From positions 1-25,029 of the forward strand of contig DGSN01000070.1 of the NCBI GenBank assembly GCA_002393575.1: a stretch of DNA of 25,029 bases, given 5' to 3'. The DNA comes from Prevotellaceae bacterium UBA4361. GTDB lineage: Bacteria; Bacteroidota; Bacteroidia; Bacteroidales; Bacteroidaceae. The position numbers and the translations under genes were made by a program. Shown here piece by piece: positions 7,379 to 15,872 of the stretch. Each line of letters begins with the position of its first letter. Position 1 is the first letter of the stretch. Under the pieces are notes generated by a model. It was given only the letters and a program-made list of their open reading frames with translations. It did not search any database and was not told where the DNA came from.

Positions 7379-8776
7379 ATTATCAAAATAGTACCAATAC
7401 GTGTTCTTCCATTTGGCAGCAGCAGGAGTACCGCGCACAGCATTGTAAGCATTGAAGTCCACCAGCTGCTGCTCATCCACGATATAGCTCAGCATCTCCA
7501 CCCGCGACGCACGGTTACTCGCCAGCCATGCCAAGAGAGCCTGCTGATAGAGCGGACAGACGCGAGGACGTCCACGATTCATGCAATACCTGTCGTAGAA
7601 CAACTTGAACATCGCCACATTCCCCTGCACAAGCTCATGGCAAAGCAAATAATCCAGTGCTACTTCATTCTCAGCGTTGCTGTCTAACAACTCAGTCAGT
7701 ATGGTACGTGCATCGTCGCCTACGCGCAGGGTGTCAGCTCTGTTCACAAACGCCCTCTTCCGCGCATAGAGAGGATTCCTGCGCGCCTCCCTCGCCCACT
7801 CCCTGTAAGCGAGCGTATGGTCCAGCAGACGCAAGTATTTCTCAGCCGCAGCAGAATCACCACTCACCAAGTTGCACTCAGCCAGCCGCTTCACCATTCG
7901 CACATTGCGGTTCGCCCGCGTGAACACACAGCCCATCATCGCAGCACGTTCAGCGTATGTCATGTCCCCCAACTCATAGTAAAGCTCGTTCATCACGCGG
8001 ATGATTGTAACAGGCGTTTCAGGACCAATCCGCCACAGCGTGCCCAACTCCACAGGGCGCTTCAGCAGCAAGCCCTCAGGCAAGCGACCCATCCGCGCAT
8101 TCGCCAAGTTGTAATAGAAACCCGACACAGCCAAGTCCGCGCCATCCCCTGTTGCCAGTTCCACCACGCGCTCGTCGTGCCCGAAGTAGAACTCATTGTC
8201 CAAAGCCAAGTAGCGTTCCACCTCCATCTCTGGCATACGCCACCGTCCCCTCTCCGGCAAACCCAGCCACGCATACGCCAAGACAAATGCAACAGGCAGC
8301 AGGCACCGCCGCAGCCAACGCTTGCGCAGCGGCAACAGCGTCATCAGCCACCACACAAGCGCATAGCCCAGCAGCGACACCGTACACCACAACGGATAAG
8401 CATACCACAGATGCCGCCAACCCTCCAATGTCATCACCACCATCCCCGTCGCCACCGCACCCACGCGGCACACACCCTCGCCCTCCAGAGCGCGACGCAC
8501 CACGTCGCCCAACAGCAGCAGGCTAAGCGTCAGCAAAAGCGAACCAGCATAGAGGTAATAATAGAACTGCGTGAGGAAGTCACCCACCCAGCGAGCCAGC
8601 CAGCCGGCACCCTCCATCCTGTATCGGTGCCACTCGTCCCAGGTGAATACAAACAACTGGTTCTGCTCCTTATAAAAAAAATGGTAAGGATAACAGAACT
8701 CCAAGAACGCCCAGCAACCTACGCCCCACAGCCCAACGAGCAAGAAGCAACCATATTTTCGAAAAAAATCTTTCAT
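7337..8776 (-). CDS. DUF6057 polytopic membrane protein (copy 2, short)
   Basis: 479 residues, homologous to 2197-4146. Shared landmarks are FCYPYHFFYKEQNQLFVFTW, GWLARWVGDFLTQFYYY, a WLR motif at about 153-155 followed directly by a membrane helix (RCLLPVAFVLAYAWLG), and a soluble helical tail with MVKRLAECNLVSGDSAAAEK matching the paralog's MKRLAETNLINGQ. Hydrophobic segments lie near 9-30, 74-93, 107-118, 122-147 and 156-171. It lacks the 55-residue insertion and several helices present in copy 1. The homologous end is WYY; the final stretch (DPPQKTQDPPQL) is encoded by an intergenic-type repeat. It is probably transcribed from the TATCTTTG box at 8820-8813 and is first in a two-gene operon with propeller copy 3. 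Function unknown. Confidence 0.72.
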   Translation of the reverse strand: MKDFFRKYGCFLLVGLWGVGCWAFLEFCYPYHFFYKEQNQLFVFTWDEWHRYRMEGAGWLARWVGDFLTQFYYYLYAGSLLLTLSLLLLGDVVRRALEGEGVCRVGAVATGMVVMTLEGWRHLWYAYPLWCTVSLLGYALVWWLMTLLPLRKRWLRRCLLPVAFVLAYAWLGLPERGRWRMPEMEVERYLALDNEFYFGHDERVVELATGDGADLAVSGFYYNLANARMGRLPEGLLLKRPVELGTLWRIGPETPVTIIRVMNELYYELGDMTYAERAAMMGCVFTRANRNVRMVKRLAECNLVSGDSAAAEKYLRLLDHTLAYREWAREARRNPLYARKRAFVNRADTLRVGDDARTILTELLDSNAENEVALDYLLCHELVQGNVAMFKLFYDRYCMNRGRPRVCPLYQQALLAWLASNRASRVEMLSYIVDEQQLVDFNAYNAVRGTPAAAKWKNTYWYYFDNIDPPQKTQDPPQL

Positions 8777-8812
8777 CTATCCCATATGCCATTCCTTCAT
8801 GAAACGACCCCG

Positions 8813-8820
8813 CAAAGATA
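8813..8820 (-). promoter_or_regulatory. Putative -7 promoter box for DUF6057 copy 2
   Basis: The minus strand reads TATCTTTG, an exact match to the Bacteroidetes TAnnTTTG -7 box, 36 nt before the ATG at 8776. This implies a leader of about 30 nt. No convincing -33 TTTG is seen at the usual 19-21 nt distance, which limits confidence. Confidence 0.5.
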
Positions 8821-8936
8821 AGAAAATAAATACGAAAAATGAAAAAAAGAGCCAACAAGCTTTGGCTTAGCATAGTCAAAGGACACACAGGAGCCACAAA
8901 TTACGTTTTTATAGATTTTTAGATAATCTGAAAGAT

Positions 8937-8954
8937 TTAGCTACGCCGAGCTAA
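8937..8954. promoter_or_regulatory. Palindrome upstream of phosphatase promoter
   Basis: Perfect inverted repeat TTAGCT-acgccg-AGCTAA, 24 nt before the -33 element of the sensor/phosphatase promoter. A second small palindrome, AGCCAA-caagct-TTGGCT, lies at 8850-8867. Either could be an operator or a terminator stem. No regulator is identified. Confidence 0.3.
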
Positions 8955-8978
8955 GGTTAATGACAAAAAAAGAAATAA

Positions 8979-9013
8979 TTTGTTGACTGAACAGAATTTT
9001 TTTTTTAATTTTG
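8979..9013 (+). promoter_or_regulatory. Bacteroidetes-type promoter of sensor phosphatase gene
   Basis: TTTGTTG at 8979-8985 and TAATTTTG at 9006-9013 are separated by 20 nt, matching the Bacteroidetes primary-sigma -33 TTTG / -7 TAnnTTTG layout. Transcription would start near 9020, giving a leader of roughly 68 nt before the ATG at 9088. Confidence 0.65.
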
Positions 9014-9087
9014 CACATCCTTATTATATTATTCTACTTAGGTTTTAGTAAAAAAATCACCCCAAAGGTAGCAAGCCAACACCGTTT

Positions 9088-11496
9088 ATGAAGACTCCGA
9101 ATTTTTTCCGTCCTTCGCGCTCTATCGCTACGCGCCTGACATGGCGCATCTTGATTACGCTGTTTATCATCTTCCTCATCCTCTCTATCCTGTTTTTCGT
9201 CATCCTCTTCTTCGTGGGTTTCGTGATGCTGTCAGGCCTGTTCTACACGCAGATGAGCGTGACGGAGGAGAAGGTGAACAATATCTTCACTGAGGTTGAG
9301 ATTGCCACGTCGAACAACATTCCCGAGGCGGAGGAGAGTATCGAGAGTAGCGGGAAGGAGTATTTCGCCATTGAGCGGCTGCTGCAGCTGAACCCGAACA
9401 TCGTGGGTGCTGCCATAGCGCTCAACCCCGAGGTGGAGCCAAGGAAAGGGCATCTGTTCGCTCCATACGCTTACCACGACAGCCTGGGCATCCACAGCAA
9501 GCGACTGGACACGGAGGAATACGACTATGTTCACAAGGAATGGTTCACGAAGCCGCTGGAGATGGGCAAGGGCATCTGGACGGAGCCGTATGTCGATGAG
9601 GGGGGCGGAAACATCAGGATGACGACTTACTCACTGCCACTGCTGAACCAGAAGGGGGATTTGTTCGCTGTGCTGACGGCCGACTTGTCGTTGGACAAGC
9701 TGACGGAACTGGTGGTGAAGTTGGACAGCATCAACAACGAGGATTTCGACTTGAGCCTTGAGGAGAACAAGGTGGGACGGTCGCGCACGTTCATCGTCAC
9801 GCCAAAGGGTGCGTTCATCGTGCATCCCGACCACAAGCTGGACAGCAATGAACTGGTAGGCGACTACTTCAAGAGGATTTCGAAGTCGGAGGATATGGCT
9901 AAGAGGTTGATGAAGAGCTTTTTCTCGGGCGAACGTGACTATGAGGTTTTTGCGGACAAGGACAGGAACTTTTTCTTGGCATTCTATGTTCCCATCGAAC
10001 GAACGGGATGGACGGCGGTGACGATTGTACCGTTCGGCGACATCCTGCCTCCTGTGTATTTCTTCATCAAGCTGGTCATCATCATCCTGGTGATTGGCAT
10101 GATCATCATTTCCTTGGTGGCAAGGAAGAACATCCACAGCATCACGAAGCCACTGCGCTTGTTTGCGGAGTCGGCGATGGAAATATCGAACGGCCATCTT
10201 GACACACCACTGCCCGTGATTAAGACGAAAGACGAGATGCTGGTGCTGCACGACTCGTTCGAAACGATGCAGCACTCGCTTGCCACGCAGATTGAGCAAA
10301 TCAAGAAAGTAAACGAGGAGAAGGGTCGCATCGAGGGCGAACTGCTCATTGCCCGCAACATCCAGATGGCGATGATTCCGAAGACATTTCCTGCCTTCCC
10401 CGACAGGAAGGACATCGACATCTATGCGCTGCTGGCTCCAGCGAAGGAGGTGGGCGGCGACCTCTACGACTTCCTGGTGCGCAATGAGAAGCTGTACTTC
10501 TGTGTAGGCGACGTATCGGGCAAGGGTGTTCCTGCCTCGATGGTGATGGCGGTGACGCGTGCTCTGTTCCGCACGGCTACGGCTCACGAGAGCAACCCGG
10601 GCAGGATGGTGGGGGAAATCAATGACATGATGGTGGAGGACAACGACTCCTTCATGTTTGTCACGCTGTTCGTGGGTGTCCTCGACTTGCCTACAGGCCG
10701 TCTGCGCTATTGCAACGGTGGGCACAACGCTCCAGTACTGATAGACGGTTCGGAGGTGGAGCTGCTGCCATGCGACGCGAACTTGCCTGTGGGCATCATG
10801 GCGGGTAGGCATTTCACGACTCAGGAGATTGTGGTGCGTCCCGACACGACGCTGTTCCTTTACACGGATGGCGTGACCGAGGCTGAGAACGTGGGATTCG
10901 AGCAGTTCCAAGAGGAAAGGATGTTGGACGTGGCGAGACAATCGGAACGGAAGCCGAAGGTTCTCATCGAGCGGATGAAGAAGGCCATTCAGGAGTTTGT
11001 GGGCGAGGCTGAGCAGAACGACGACATGACGATGCTTGCCATCCAGTACACGAAAGAGCAGGAGCAGAACGAATGGCTGTCGAGAGAGATTACTCTGCCG
11101 AACGACGTGGAGAGGGTGCCTGAGCTATCGGCGTTCGTGGAAGAAGTGTGCGAGGAAGTGGGGATGGACATGGGAGAGGTGATGAGCATGAATCTTGCCA
11201 TCGAGGAGGCTGTGGTGAACGTGATGAGCTATGCATATCCGAAGGGGACGGATGGGGATGTGTTCATTGAGGCAAAAGCCAACAACGAATGTCTGAAATT
11301 CATCATCTCTGACTGGGGAAAGCCTTTCGACCCTACGGTGAAAGAAGACATCGACATCACGCTGCCTGCAGAGGAACGTCTCATCGGCGGTCTGGGCATC
11401 CACATCGTGCGACAGACGATGGACAGCATCAATTATGAGCGCACAGACGGTAAGAATGTGCTGACCCTGATTAAAAAAGTAAAGAATAAAGATTAG
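9088..11496 (+). CDS. Membrane sensor with SpoIIE/PP2C phosphatase and anti-sigma-type kinase domains
   Basis: 802-residue inner-membrane signalling protein. TM1 is at about 20-50, an extracytoplasmic Cache-like sensor at 55-310 (WFTKPLEMGKGIWTEPYVDE), TM2 at 325-345, HAMP at 347-400, a short coiled linker, then a PP2C/SpoIIE (RsbU-like) phosphatase at about 420-656 with the metal-binding blocks GGDLYDF (456-462), GDVSGKGVPA (474-483), YTDGVTEA (592-599) and NDDMTM (644-649). The C terminus (about 665-800) is an RsbW/SpoIIAB-like HATPase: N-box NLAIEEAVVNVMSYAY (702-717), DWGKPFDP (742-749), GGLGIHIVR (767-775). Opposing phosphatase and kinase activities in one chain usually act on a STAS protein, and one is encoded at 15873-16175. 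It is not RsbU in the strict sense, as no SigB is visible. Confidence 0.88.
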   Translation: MKTPNFFRPSRSIATRLTWRILITLFIIFLILSILFFVILFFVGFVMLSGLFYTQMSVTEEKVNNIFTEVEIATSNNIPEAEESIESSGKEYFAIERLLQLNPNIVGAAIALNPEVEPRKGHLFAPYAYHDSLGIHSKRLDTEEYDYVHKEWFTKPLEMGKGIWTEPYVDEGGGNIRMTTYSLPLLNQKGDLFAVLTADLSLDKLTELVVKLDSINNEDFDLSLEENKVGRSRTFIVTPKGAFIVHPDHKLDSNELVGDYFKRISKSEDMAKRLMKSFFSGERDYEVFADKDRNFFLAFYVPIERTGWTAVTIVPFGDILPPVYFFIKLVIIILVIGMIIISLVARKNIHSITKPLRLFAESAMEISNGHLDTPLPVIKTKDEMLVLHDSFETMQHSLATQIEQIKKVNEEKGRIEGELLIARNIQMAMIPKTFPAFPDRKDIDIYALLAPAKEVGGDLYDFLVRNEKLYFCVGDVSGKGVPASMVMAVTRALFRTATAHESNPGRMVGEINDMMVEDNDSFMFVTLFVGVLDLPTGRLRYCNGGHNAPVLIDGSEVELLPCDANLPVGIMAGRHFTTQEIVVRPDTTLFLYTDGVTEAENVGFEQFQEERMLDVARQSERKPKVLIERMKKAIQEFVGEAEQNDDMTMLAIQYTKEQEQNEWLSREITLPNDVERVPELSAFVEEVCEEVGMDMGEVMSMNLAIEEAVVNVMSYAYPKGTDGDVFIEAKANNECLKFIISDWGKPFDPTVKEDIDITLPAEERLIGGLGIHIVRQTMDSINYERTDGKNVLTLIKKVKNKD

Positions 11497-11521
11497 TTTT
11501 TGAGTTTATAGGTTCTCGCTG

Positions 11522-11564
11522 AGAAGAGTAACTTCGTTAAACGTTAAACTCTAAACTTTAAACG
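11522..11564 (+). repeat. 43-nt direct repeat, copy A
   Basis: Begins AGAAGAGTAACTTCG and continues as TTAAACG/TCTAAAC stutter units. Copy B at 11704-11746 differs at one base. The pair flanks a 139-nt A+T-rich block. Confidence 0.85.
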
Positions 11565-11588
11565 CTTTTAAGTTGGTATGTTTTTTTA

Positions 11589-11698
11589 GGAAAGATATTA
11601 AAATAATTAGAATAATTTTTTCAGAAATAATATGTTTTTTTGTTTTAAACAACACCTAATTTTTGGAGTAATTATGATAATTATTCTAATTTCTTTCC
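11589..11698. repeat. A+T-rich inverted-repeat element between direct repeats
   Basis: Outer ends GGAAAGA and TCTTTCC, and an inner perfect 13-nt inverted repeat AATTAGAATAATT (11605-11617) / AATTATTCTAATT (11679-11691). It sits between the two 43-nt direct repeats. Could be a small non-autonomous mobile element or the hairpin terminator of the phosphatase gene. No coding sequence is visible. Confidence 0.5.
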
Positions 11699-11703
11699 GA
11701 AAA

Positions 11704-11746
11704 AGAAGAGTAACTCCGTTAAACGTTAAACTCTAAACTTTAAACG
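11704..11746 (+). repeat. 43-nt direct repeat, copy B
   Basis: 42 of 43 positions match copy A at 11522-11564. It ends 27 nt before the ABC transporter ATG. No clear TAnnTTTG box was found between 11497 and 11773, so the transporter may be read from the upstream promoter. Confidence 0.85.
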
Positions 11747-11773
11747 TTTTTTTTAACGATTACTAAAAGCACA

Positions 11774-14665
11774 ATGACAGACATTATACTATCAAGTTTC
11801 ATCAGCCTTTTTGCACTGTTTGGAAAGGTGGAGCAGGTGGACGAGGAACGGGCTAAGAAGATGCTTGCCAACTACCTGCGCAGGCACTTTGGAATCCGAA
11901 ATACAGACCTCTACTTGGACTTGTACAGCGACATGCGTCTTGCCTACGAAATGACGGATAACCTGGACAGCGAGAAGACCGTGGGGGTCATCTGCTCATC
12001 GCTGCATGGCAAGATTCAAGCTCGTGAGGAAGCCCTGTTGCTGTTGCGTGTGATGGAGTTCTGTGGATGTAACGACTCGACTGACAACACAATGTTTCAG
12101 ACGATGGCATCGCTGTTCCACATTTCGAAAGAACAGTACCAGGACTTCACCGACTTCGTTGCCAACCGCAGTACGGAACGGGTGGTTCTGCACAAGATTG
12201 AAGGATTCGAAGGGACCATCAAGACATTGCTTGGCCGTGAGACAGGCTTGCTCATCTTCACGTACAACGGTACTGACACGGTGACACTCAACGATGTGCC
12301 TGTGTTGGCAGGTGTGTACCAGGTGTGGCAACAGAGCAGTGTGCTGAAAAACGCTAACGGACAACCCGTCTATTATTCCTCCATCGTCAGCGCATACGAA
12401 AAGGACGTTCACGAAGCGGCAAAGGTGGAATTCTGCGGACGCAACATCAACTTCCGCTTTCCGAACAGCGACAACGGCATGCACAACCTGAGCTTCACAC
12501 TCGGCAATGGGGAGATGCTCGCCATCATGGGTGGTTCGGGAACTGGCAAGACTACCCTACTCTCCCTGCTCAATGGAACTCTGAGACCCCAAGAAGGGAG
12601 TATCACCATCAATGGGCACGACATTTCCGAACCCGAAGCCAAGAACCTGATTGGTTTCGTGCCTCAAGACGACTTGCTCATCGAGGAACTGACAGTCTAT
12701 CAGAACCTTTGGTTCACGGCTCGACTGTGCTTCGAGGGATTGTCGGAGGAGGAAATCGACAAGCGCGTTGAGAAGACGCTGAAAGACTTGGGGCTTTATG
12801 CGGCCAAGGACTTGAAGGTGGGCTCTGCCATCAACAAATTCATTTCGGGCGGACAGCGCAAACGTCTGAACATCGCCTTGGAGTTGATACGAGAGCCTTC
12901 GGTACTTTTCCTCGATGAACCGACGTCGGGACTGTCTTCGGCTGACACAGAGAAGGTAATCCTGCTGCTGAAAGAACAAACCCTCAAGGGCAAACTCATC
13001 GTGGTGAATATCCATCAGCCTTCGAGCGATGTCTATAAACTCTTCGACCGCTTGTGGCTGCTCGACAAGGGTGGATACCCCGTGTTCGACGGCAATCCTA
13101 TCGATGCCATCACCTATTTCAAGGAAACGGCTAATTATGCCGATGCAGAAACCAGTACCTGCCCCACTTGTGGTAATGTCAATCCGGAGATTGTGCTCAA
13201 CATCATTGATGAAAAGGCACTGAGCAACACGGGAGAGGTCTCTGATGAGAGAAAGATGACTCCACAGAACTGGCACGAGCTCTATCTGAAAAACCGAGAG
13301 GAAATGCCTGAACCAAAGGTCTTCGACATGCCTCCATCAGACCAGAAGAAGCCGAGCGCATTCAAGCAGTTTTTTATCTTCTTGCAGCGCAACATCAAGA
13401 CGAAAGTCACCAATGTGCAGTATCTTTCCATCACTCTCTGCATAGCTCCCCTGTTGGCTGTCATCTGTGCCCTACTGACACGTTTCTCACCGCCTGAAGG
13501 TTACACGGTGATGAACAATAAGAACTTGGTGAGCTACTTCTTCATGGCTGTCATCGTGGCAACATTCACTGGCATGAGTGGCAGTGCAGAGGAAATCATC
13601 AAAGACCGAGCCTTGCTCAAACGCGAACGATTCCTCAACCTGTCATACGGAAGTTACATCTGGTCGAAAATCGTGTATATGGCAGGCGTGTCTCTTGTCC
13701 AGACTCTCTTGTTCATTCTGGTAGGCAACAGCATCATGGGATTGCATGGGCTTTTCCTCACATGGTGGCTCATCTTGTTCACCACTGCCTTGCTTGCGAG
13801 CCTGACAGGATTACTCCTCTCCCAATGCCTAAACTCGGTTGTTGCCATCTACATCTGCATTCCACTGTTGCTGATTCCACAGATTTTGCTCTGCGGACTG
13901 GTGGTGAGTTTCAACGACCTCACCCCGAAAAGCACGACTGGGAATGTGCCACTGATAGGCGACATCATTCCTTCGAGGTGGTCGTTTGAGGCATTGGCTG
14001 TTACATCTTTCACAGACAACGAATACGAAAAGCATTTCTTTGCTTCCGACAAAGAAAAGTATGAGACACAATATTATAATATAGGAGTGCTTTACGAGTT
14101 GCAGTCGCAATTAGAAACGATGAAGAGCGAAAAAAACGCAGGCAAGGAGGTGAATCCTAAGCATTTAAGCATCATCAGAACCAATCTTCCACTCGTTACA
14201 TCGTTTTGCGAAATGGATGCTTACCAAGGCGACTGGTCGTACTCATCACTGCACGACTACATGAAAGAAGCGGAAAGCATCTTGTCGAAACGAAGCAATC
14301 GAATCACCCTGCAAGCAGACAAGGAAACAGCTCGTTTCTTGCAAACAAACGGAAAGGACGCTCTGCTGGAACTGAAGAGGAACAACTACAACTTGCAGTT
14401 GGAGGACTGCGTGATAGGTGCTGAAAATCAGCGTATGCTGGATGTCGTTGACAACCATATTGTTGCTCGAACAGGTTCTGTGTTCCTCACCCCTCTGAGC
14501 CATAATGGACGTGCGCCTTTTTACAGCAGCGAGAAAATCCTTGGCGAATGGCATATCAAGACGCTGTGGTTCAATCTTTCTGTCCTGCTCTTCATGAGTA
14601 TCATCGTGATTCTGATGCTACTGACGGATTGCCCAGGACGCTATATGAGAAAAGCAACTGATTAG
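11774..14665 (+). CDS. ABCG-type ABC exporter with N-terminal TerB-like region
   Basis: 963-residue half-transporter fusing ATPase and membrane domain in the ABCG order. Residues 1-135 are helical and resemble a TerB-like domain (DLYLDLYSDMRLAYEM); a beta segment (140-220) precedes the ATPase. ATPase motifs: Walker A GGSGTGKT (253-260), signature SGGQ (358-361), Walker B VLFLDEP (377-383), H-loop His414. A CPTCG pair (Cys463, Cys466) sits in the linker. The ABC2 membrane part has helices near 552-570, 585-603, 630-652, 660-685, 690-712 and 932-951. A long soluble insertion (about 745-930) separates the last two, where eukaryotic ABCG proteins carry an extracellular loop. It lies between the phosphatase and its probable STAS target, suggesting a functional link. 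Substrate unknown. Confidence 0.85.
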   Translation: MTDIILSSFISLFALFGKVEQVDEERAKKMLANYLRRHFGIRNTDLYLDLYSDMRLAYEMTDNLDSEKTVGVICSSLHGKIQAREEALLLLRVMEFCGCNDSTDNTMFQTMASLFHISKEQYQDFTDFVANRSTERVVLHKIEGFEGTIKTLLGRETGLLIFTYNGTDTVTLNDVPVLAGVYQVWQQSSVLKNANGQPVYYSSIVSAYEKDVHEAAKVEFCGRNINFRFPNSDNGMHNLSFTLGNGEMLAIMGGSGTGKTTLLSLLNGTLRPQEGSITINGHDISEPEAKNLIGFVPQDDLLIEELTVYQNLWFTARLCFEGLSEEEIDKRVEKTLKDLGLYAAKDLKVGSAINKFISGGQRKRLNIALELIREPSVLFLDEPTSGLSSADTEKVILLLKEQTLKGKLIVVNIHQPSSDVYKLFDRLWLLDKGGYPVFDGNPIDAITYFKETANYADAETSTCPTCGNVNPEIVLNIIDEKALSNTGEVSDERKMTPQNWHELYLKNREEMPEPKVFDMPPSDQKKPSAFKQFFIFLQRNIKTKVTNVQYLSITLCIAPLLAVICALLTRFSPPEGYTVMNNKNLVSYFFMAVIVATFTGMSGSAEEIIKDRALLKRERFLNLSYGSYIWSKIVYMAGVSLVQTLLFILVGNSIMGLHGLFLTWWLILFTTALLASLTGLLLSQCLNSVVAIYICIPLLLIPQILLCGLVVSFNDLTPKSTTGNVPLIGDIIPSRWSFEALAVTSFTDNEYEKHFFASDKEKYETQYYNIGVLYELQSQLETMKSEKNAGKEVNPKHLSIIRTNLPLVTSFCEMDAYQGDWSYSSLHDYMKEAESILSKRSNRITLQADKETARFLQTNGKDALLELKRNNYNLQLEDCVIGAENQRMLDVVDNHIVARTGSVFLTPLSHNGRAPFYSSEKILGEWHIKTLWFNLSVLLFMSIIVILMLLTDCPGRYMRKATD

Positions 14666-14682
14666 GAAATAATGCTTGAAGA

Positions 14683-14814
14683 TTCGGCGGAGAATTGCCG
14701 AAGACGAAACTAAAAAGAAGAAAGGAAAAGAAGAGAGAATGGTTTTGAACTAAAACTCGATTGTTCAAAGTAAAAAAAACAGTTCTCTTTGGTCTTTTTC
14801 TTTTTTCTTTTTCA
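14683..14814 (+). terminator. Hairpins after ABC transporter gene
   Basis: A short stem TTCGGC-ggagaatt-GCCGAA (14683-14702) is followed by a long purine arm of AAAGAAGAAAGG units (about 14712-14740), whose complementary pyrimidine arm of CTTTTTCTTTTTTC units is at about 14783-14813. The pyrimidine arm doubles as a T-rich tract. Probable termination region; the purine/pyrimidine pair is another stutter repeat family. Confidence 0.5.
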
Positions 14815-14854
14815 ATTTTTAATTCTCAATGATGCTTATCTTAAAAATTTTACT

Positions 14855-14862
14855 TATTTTTG
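14855..14862 (+). promoter_or_regulatory. Putative -7 promoter box of lipoprotein-STAS operon
   Basis: TATTTTTG is an exact TAnnTTTG match. No good -33 is seen. The leader would be about 190 nt and contains the repeats at 14914-14993. Confidence 0.45.
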
Positions 14863-14913
14863 CAACGGAATATGCACTTAACATATTGTTAAGGCATCCA
14901 ATAAGACAAAACA

Positions 14914-14993
14914 AGTGAGAAGTGAAAAGTGAGAAGTGAAAAAAAGACCCAACACATCCCTTCCTGTGAGGGAGGGTTAGAGAGGGTCTATAA
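14914..14993. repeat. GTGAGAAGTGAAAA units plus CCCTTCC/GGGAGGG palindrome
   Basis: Two stutter families side by side in the leader of the lipoprotein gene: GTGAGAAGTGAAAAGTGAG units, then GACCC, CCCTTCCTGTGAGGGAGGG and GAGGGTCTATA. The latter text matches the repeat at 7305-7378. No gene is seen in the whole 14666-15061 gap. Confidence 0.6.
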
Positions 14994-15061
14994 AACTCAA
15001 AATCTTATAAACGTAAAAAGAAACAAATAAATCCTAATTAATCATCAAAATTTTATTAACA

Positions 15062-15859
15062 ATGAAGAAATTATCCATTTTGGCTATTGCTTTTGTTGTC
15101 ATTGCTCTGGCAGCTTGCGACAATAAGAAAGCTAATCAGACAGCTCAAGCAGAAGTTGAGAAGAGCTTCGAACAGGAACAAATCGAGGCAAACATCAAAG
15201 TTCAGGTTGATAGCATTGCTGCTGAGTTAGGTAAACTTCAGCAGTTCCCTTTCCTTCAGGAAAACAGTGATTTTGCTTTGACTCAGGAGGAAAAGCAAGT
15301 GAAACCAGAGTATCTGCTTGACCCTGCAGTTTCAGAAGAGGCTGTTACACTCACAGAAAAATACCGCATTCTGAGTGCTCTCAGCGTTGACCGCAAAATC
15401 GCAGAGCTTTATGAAATGCCAACAGATGCTTATGACAAGGCTATCACCAAGTTGAGTGCTGACATCAACGACCCTTCATTCAAGGTGATGGACAATGCCA
15501 ACAACATCTTTGAGACTACATCAGCTCTCTATGATGCCATGAGCGAGAATGGACGCATCAACTATTTCTGGCAGCTTGCTTCTGCTGCAATGGTTGAACA
15601 GCTCTATGTTGTAAACCAGAATTCAGACAAGTTCCTCAGCGTATTCGACGACAACGCAGCTTCTAATGTTACATTCCGTCTTATCCTGATTCAGGATGCT
15701 CTGAAGCATCTCGTTGATTACGATCCTGAAATCAAGCCTGTTGCTGATGCTCTGTCATCTCTTGATGTGCTCAACGCAACAACGGTTGATGAGCTGAAGT
15801 CGCAGATGGCTGAAGCTAAGGAGAAGATTGAAGCTGCTCGTAAGGCTTTGGTTAAGTAA
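15062..15859 (+). CDS. Helical lipoprotein of unknown function
   Basis: 265 residues. A clear signal peptide ends ALAAC (lipid Cys19), followed by DNKKANQ. The mature part looks almost entirely helical and acidic, with a coiled-coil-like end (VDELKSQMAEAKEKIEAARKALVK). I do not recognise the family. The stop is 13 nt before the STAS gene, and a promoter box lies at 14855, so the two form an operon. Codon use is more even and A+T-rich than in the upstream ABC transporter, as often seen for well-expressed Bacteroidetes genes. Position suggests an envelope component connected to the partner-switching module, but nothing in the sequence gives a mechanism. Confidence 0.7.
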   Translation: MKKLSILAIAFVVIALAACDNKKANQTAQAEVEKSFEQEQIEANIKVQVDSIAAELGKLQQFPFLQENSDFALTQEEKQVKPEYLLDPAVSEEAVTLTEKYRILSALSVDRKIAELYEMPTDAYDKAITKLSADINDPSFKVMDNANNIFETTSALYDAMSENGRINYFWQLASAAMVEQLYVVNQNSDKFLSVFDDNAASNVTFRLILIQDALKHLVDYDPEIKPVADALSSLDVLNATTVDELKSQMAEAKEKIEAARKALVK

Positions 15860-15872
15860 TACATCCACAACC

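Noticed and set aside
7817..8821. 334-codon plus-strand reading frame opposite DUF6057 copy 2
   Set aside because: Its product is Gln/His/Pro-rich with no recognisable domain, and it is a by-product of the G+C-rich codons of the real minus-strand gene, which has a homolog in the same window.
9631..10941. 436-codon minus-strand frame opposite the sensor phosphatase
   Set aside because: Composition is His/Arg/Val-rich with no domain, and the plus strand has full catalytic motifs across the same bases.
12557..13276. 239-codon minus-strand frame opposite the ABC transporter
   Set aside because: It lies over the Walker A to H-loop segment of a clear ABC ATPase; no independent motif or start signal was seen.
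15828..15872. 15-codon N-terminal extension of the STAS protein
   Set aside because: It overlaps the end of the lipoprotein gene and adds a non-STAS leader; the ATG at 15873 starts exactly at the domain.
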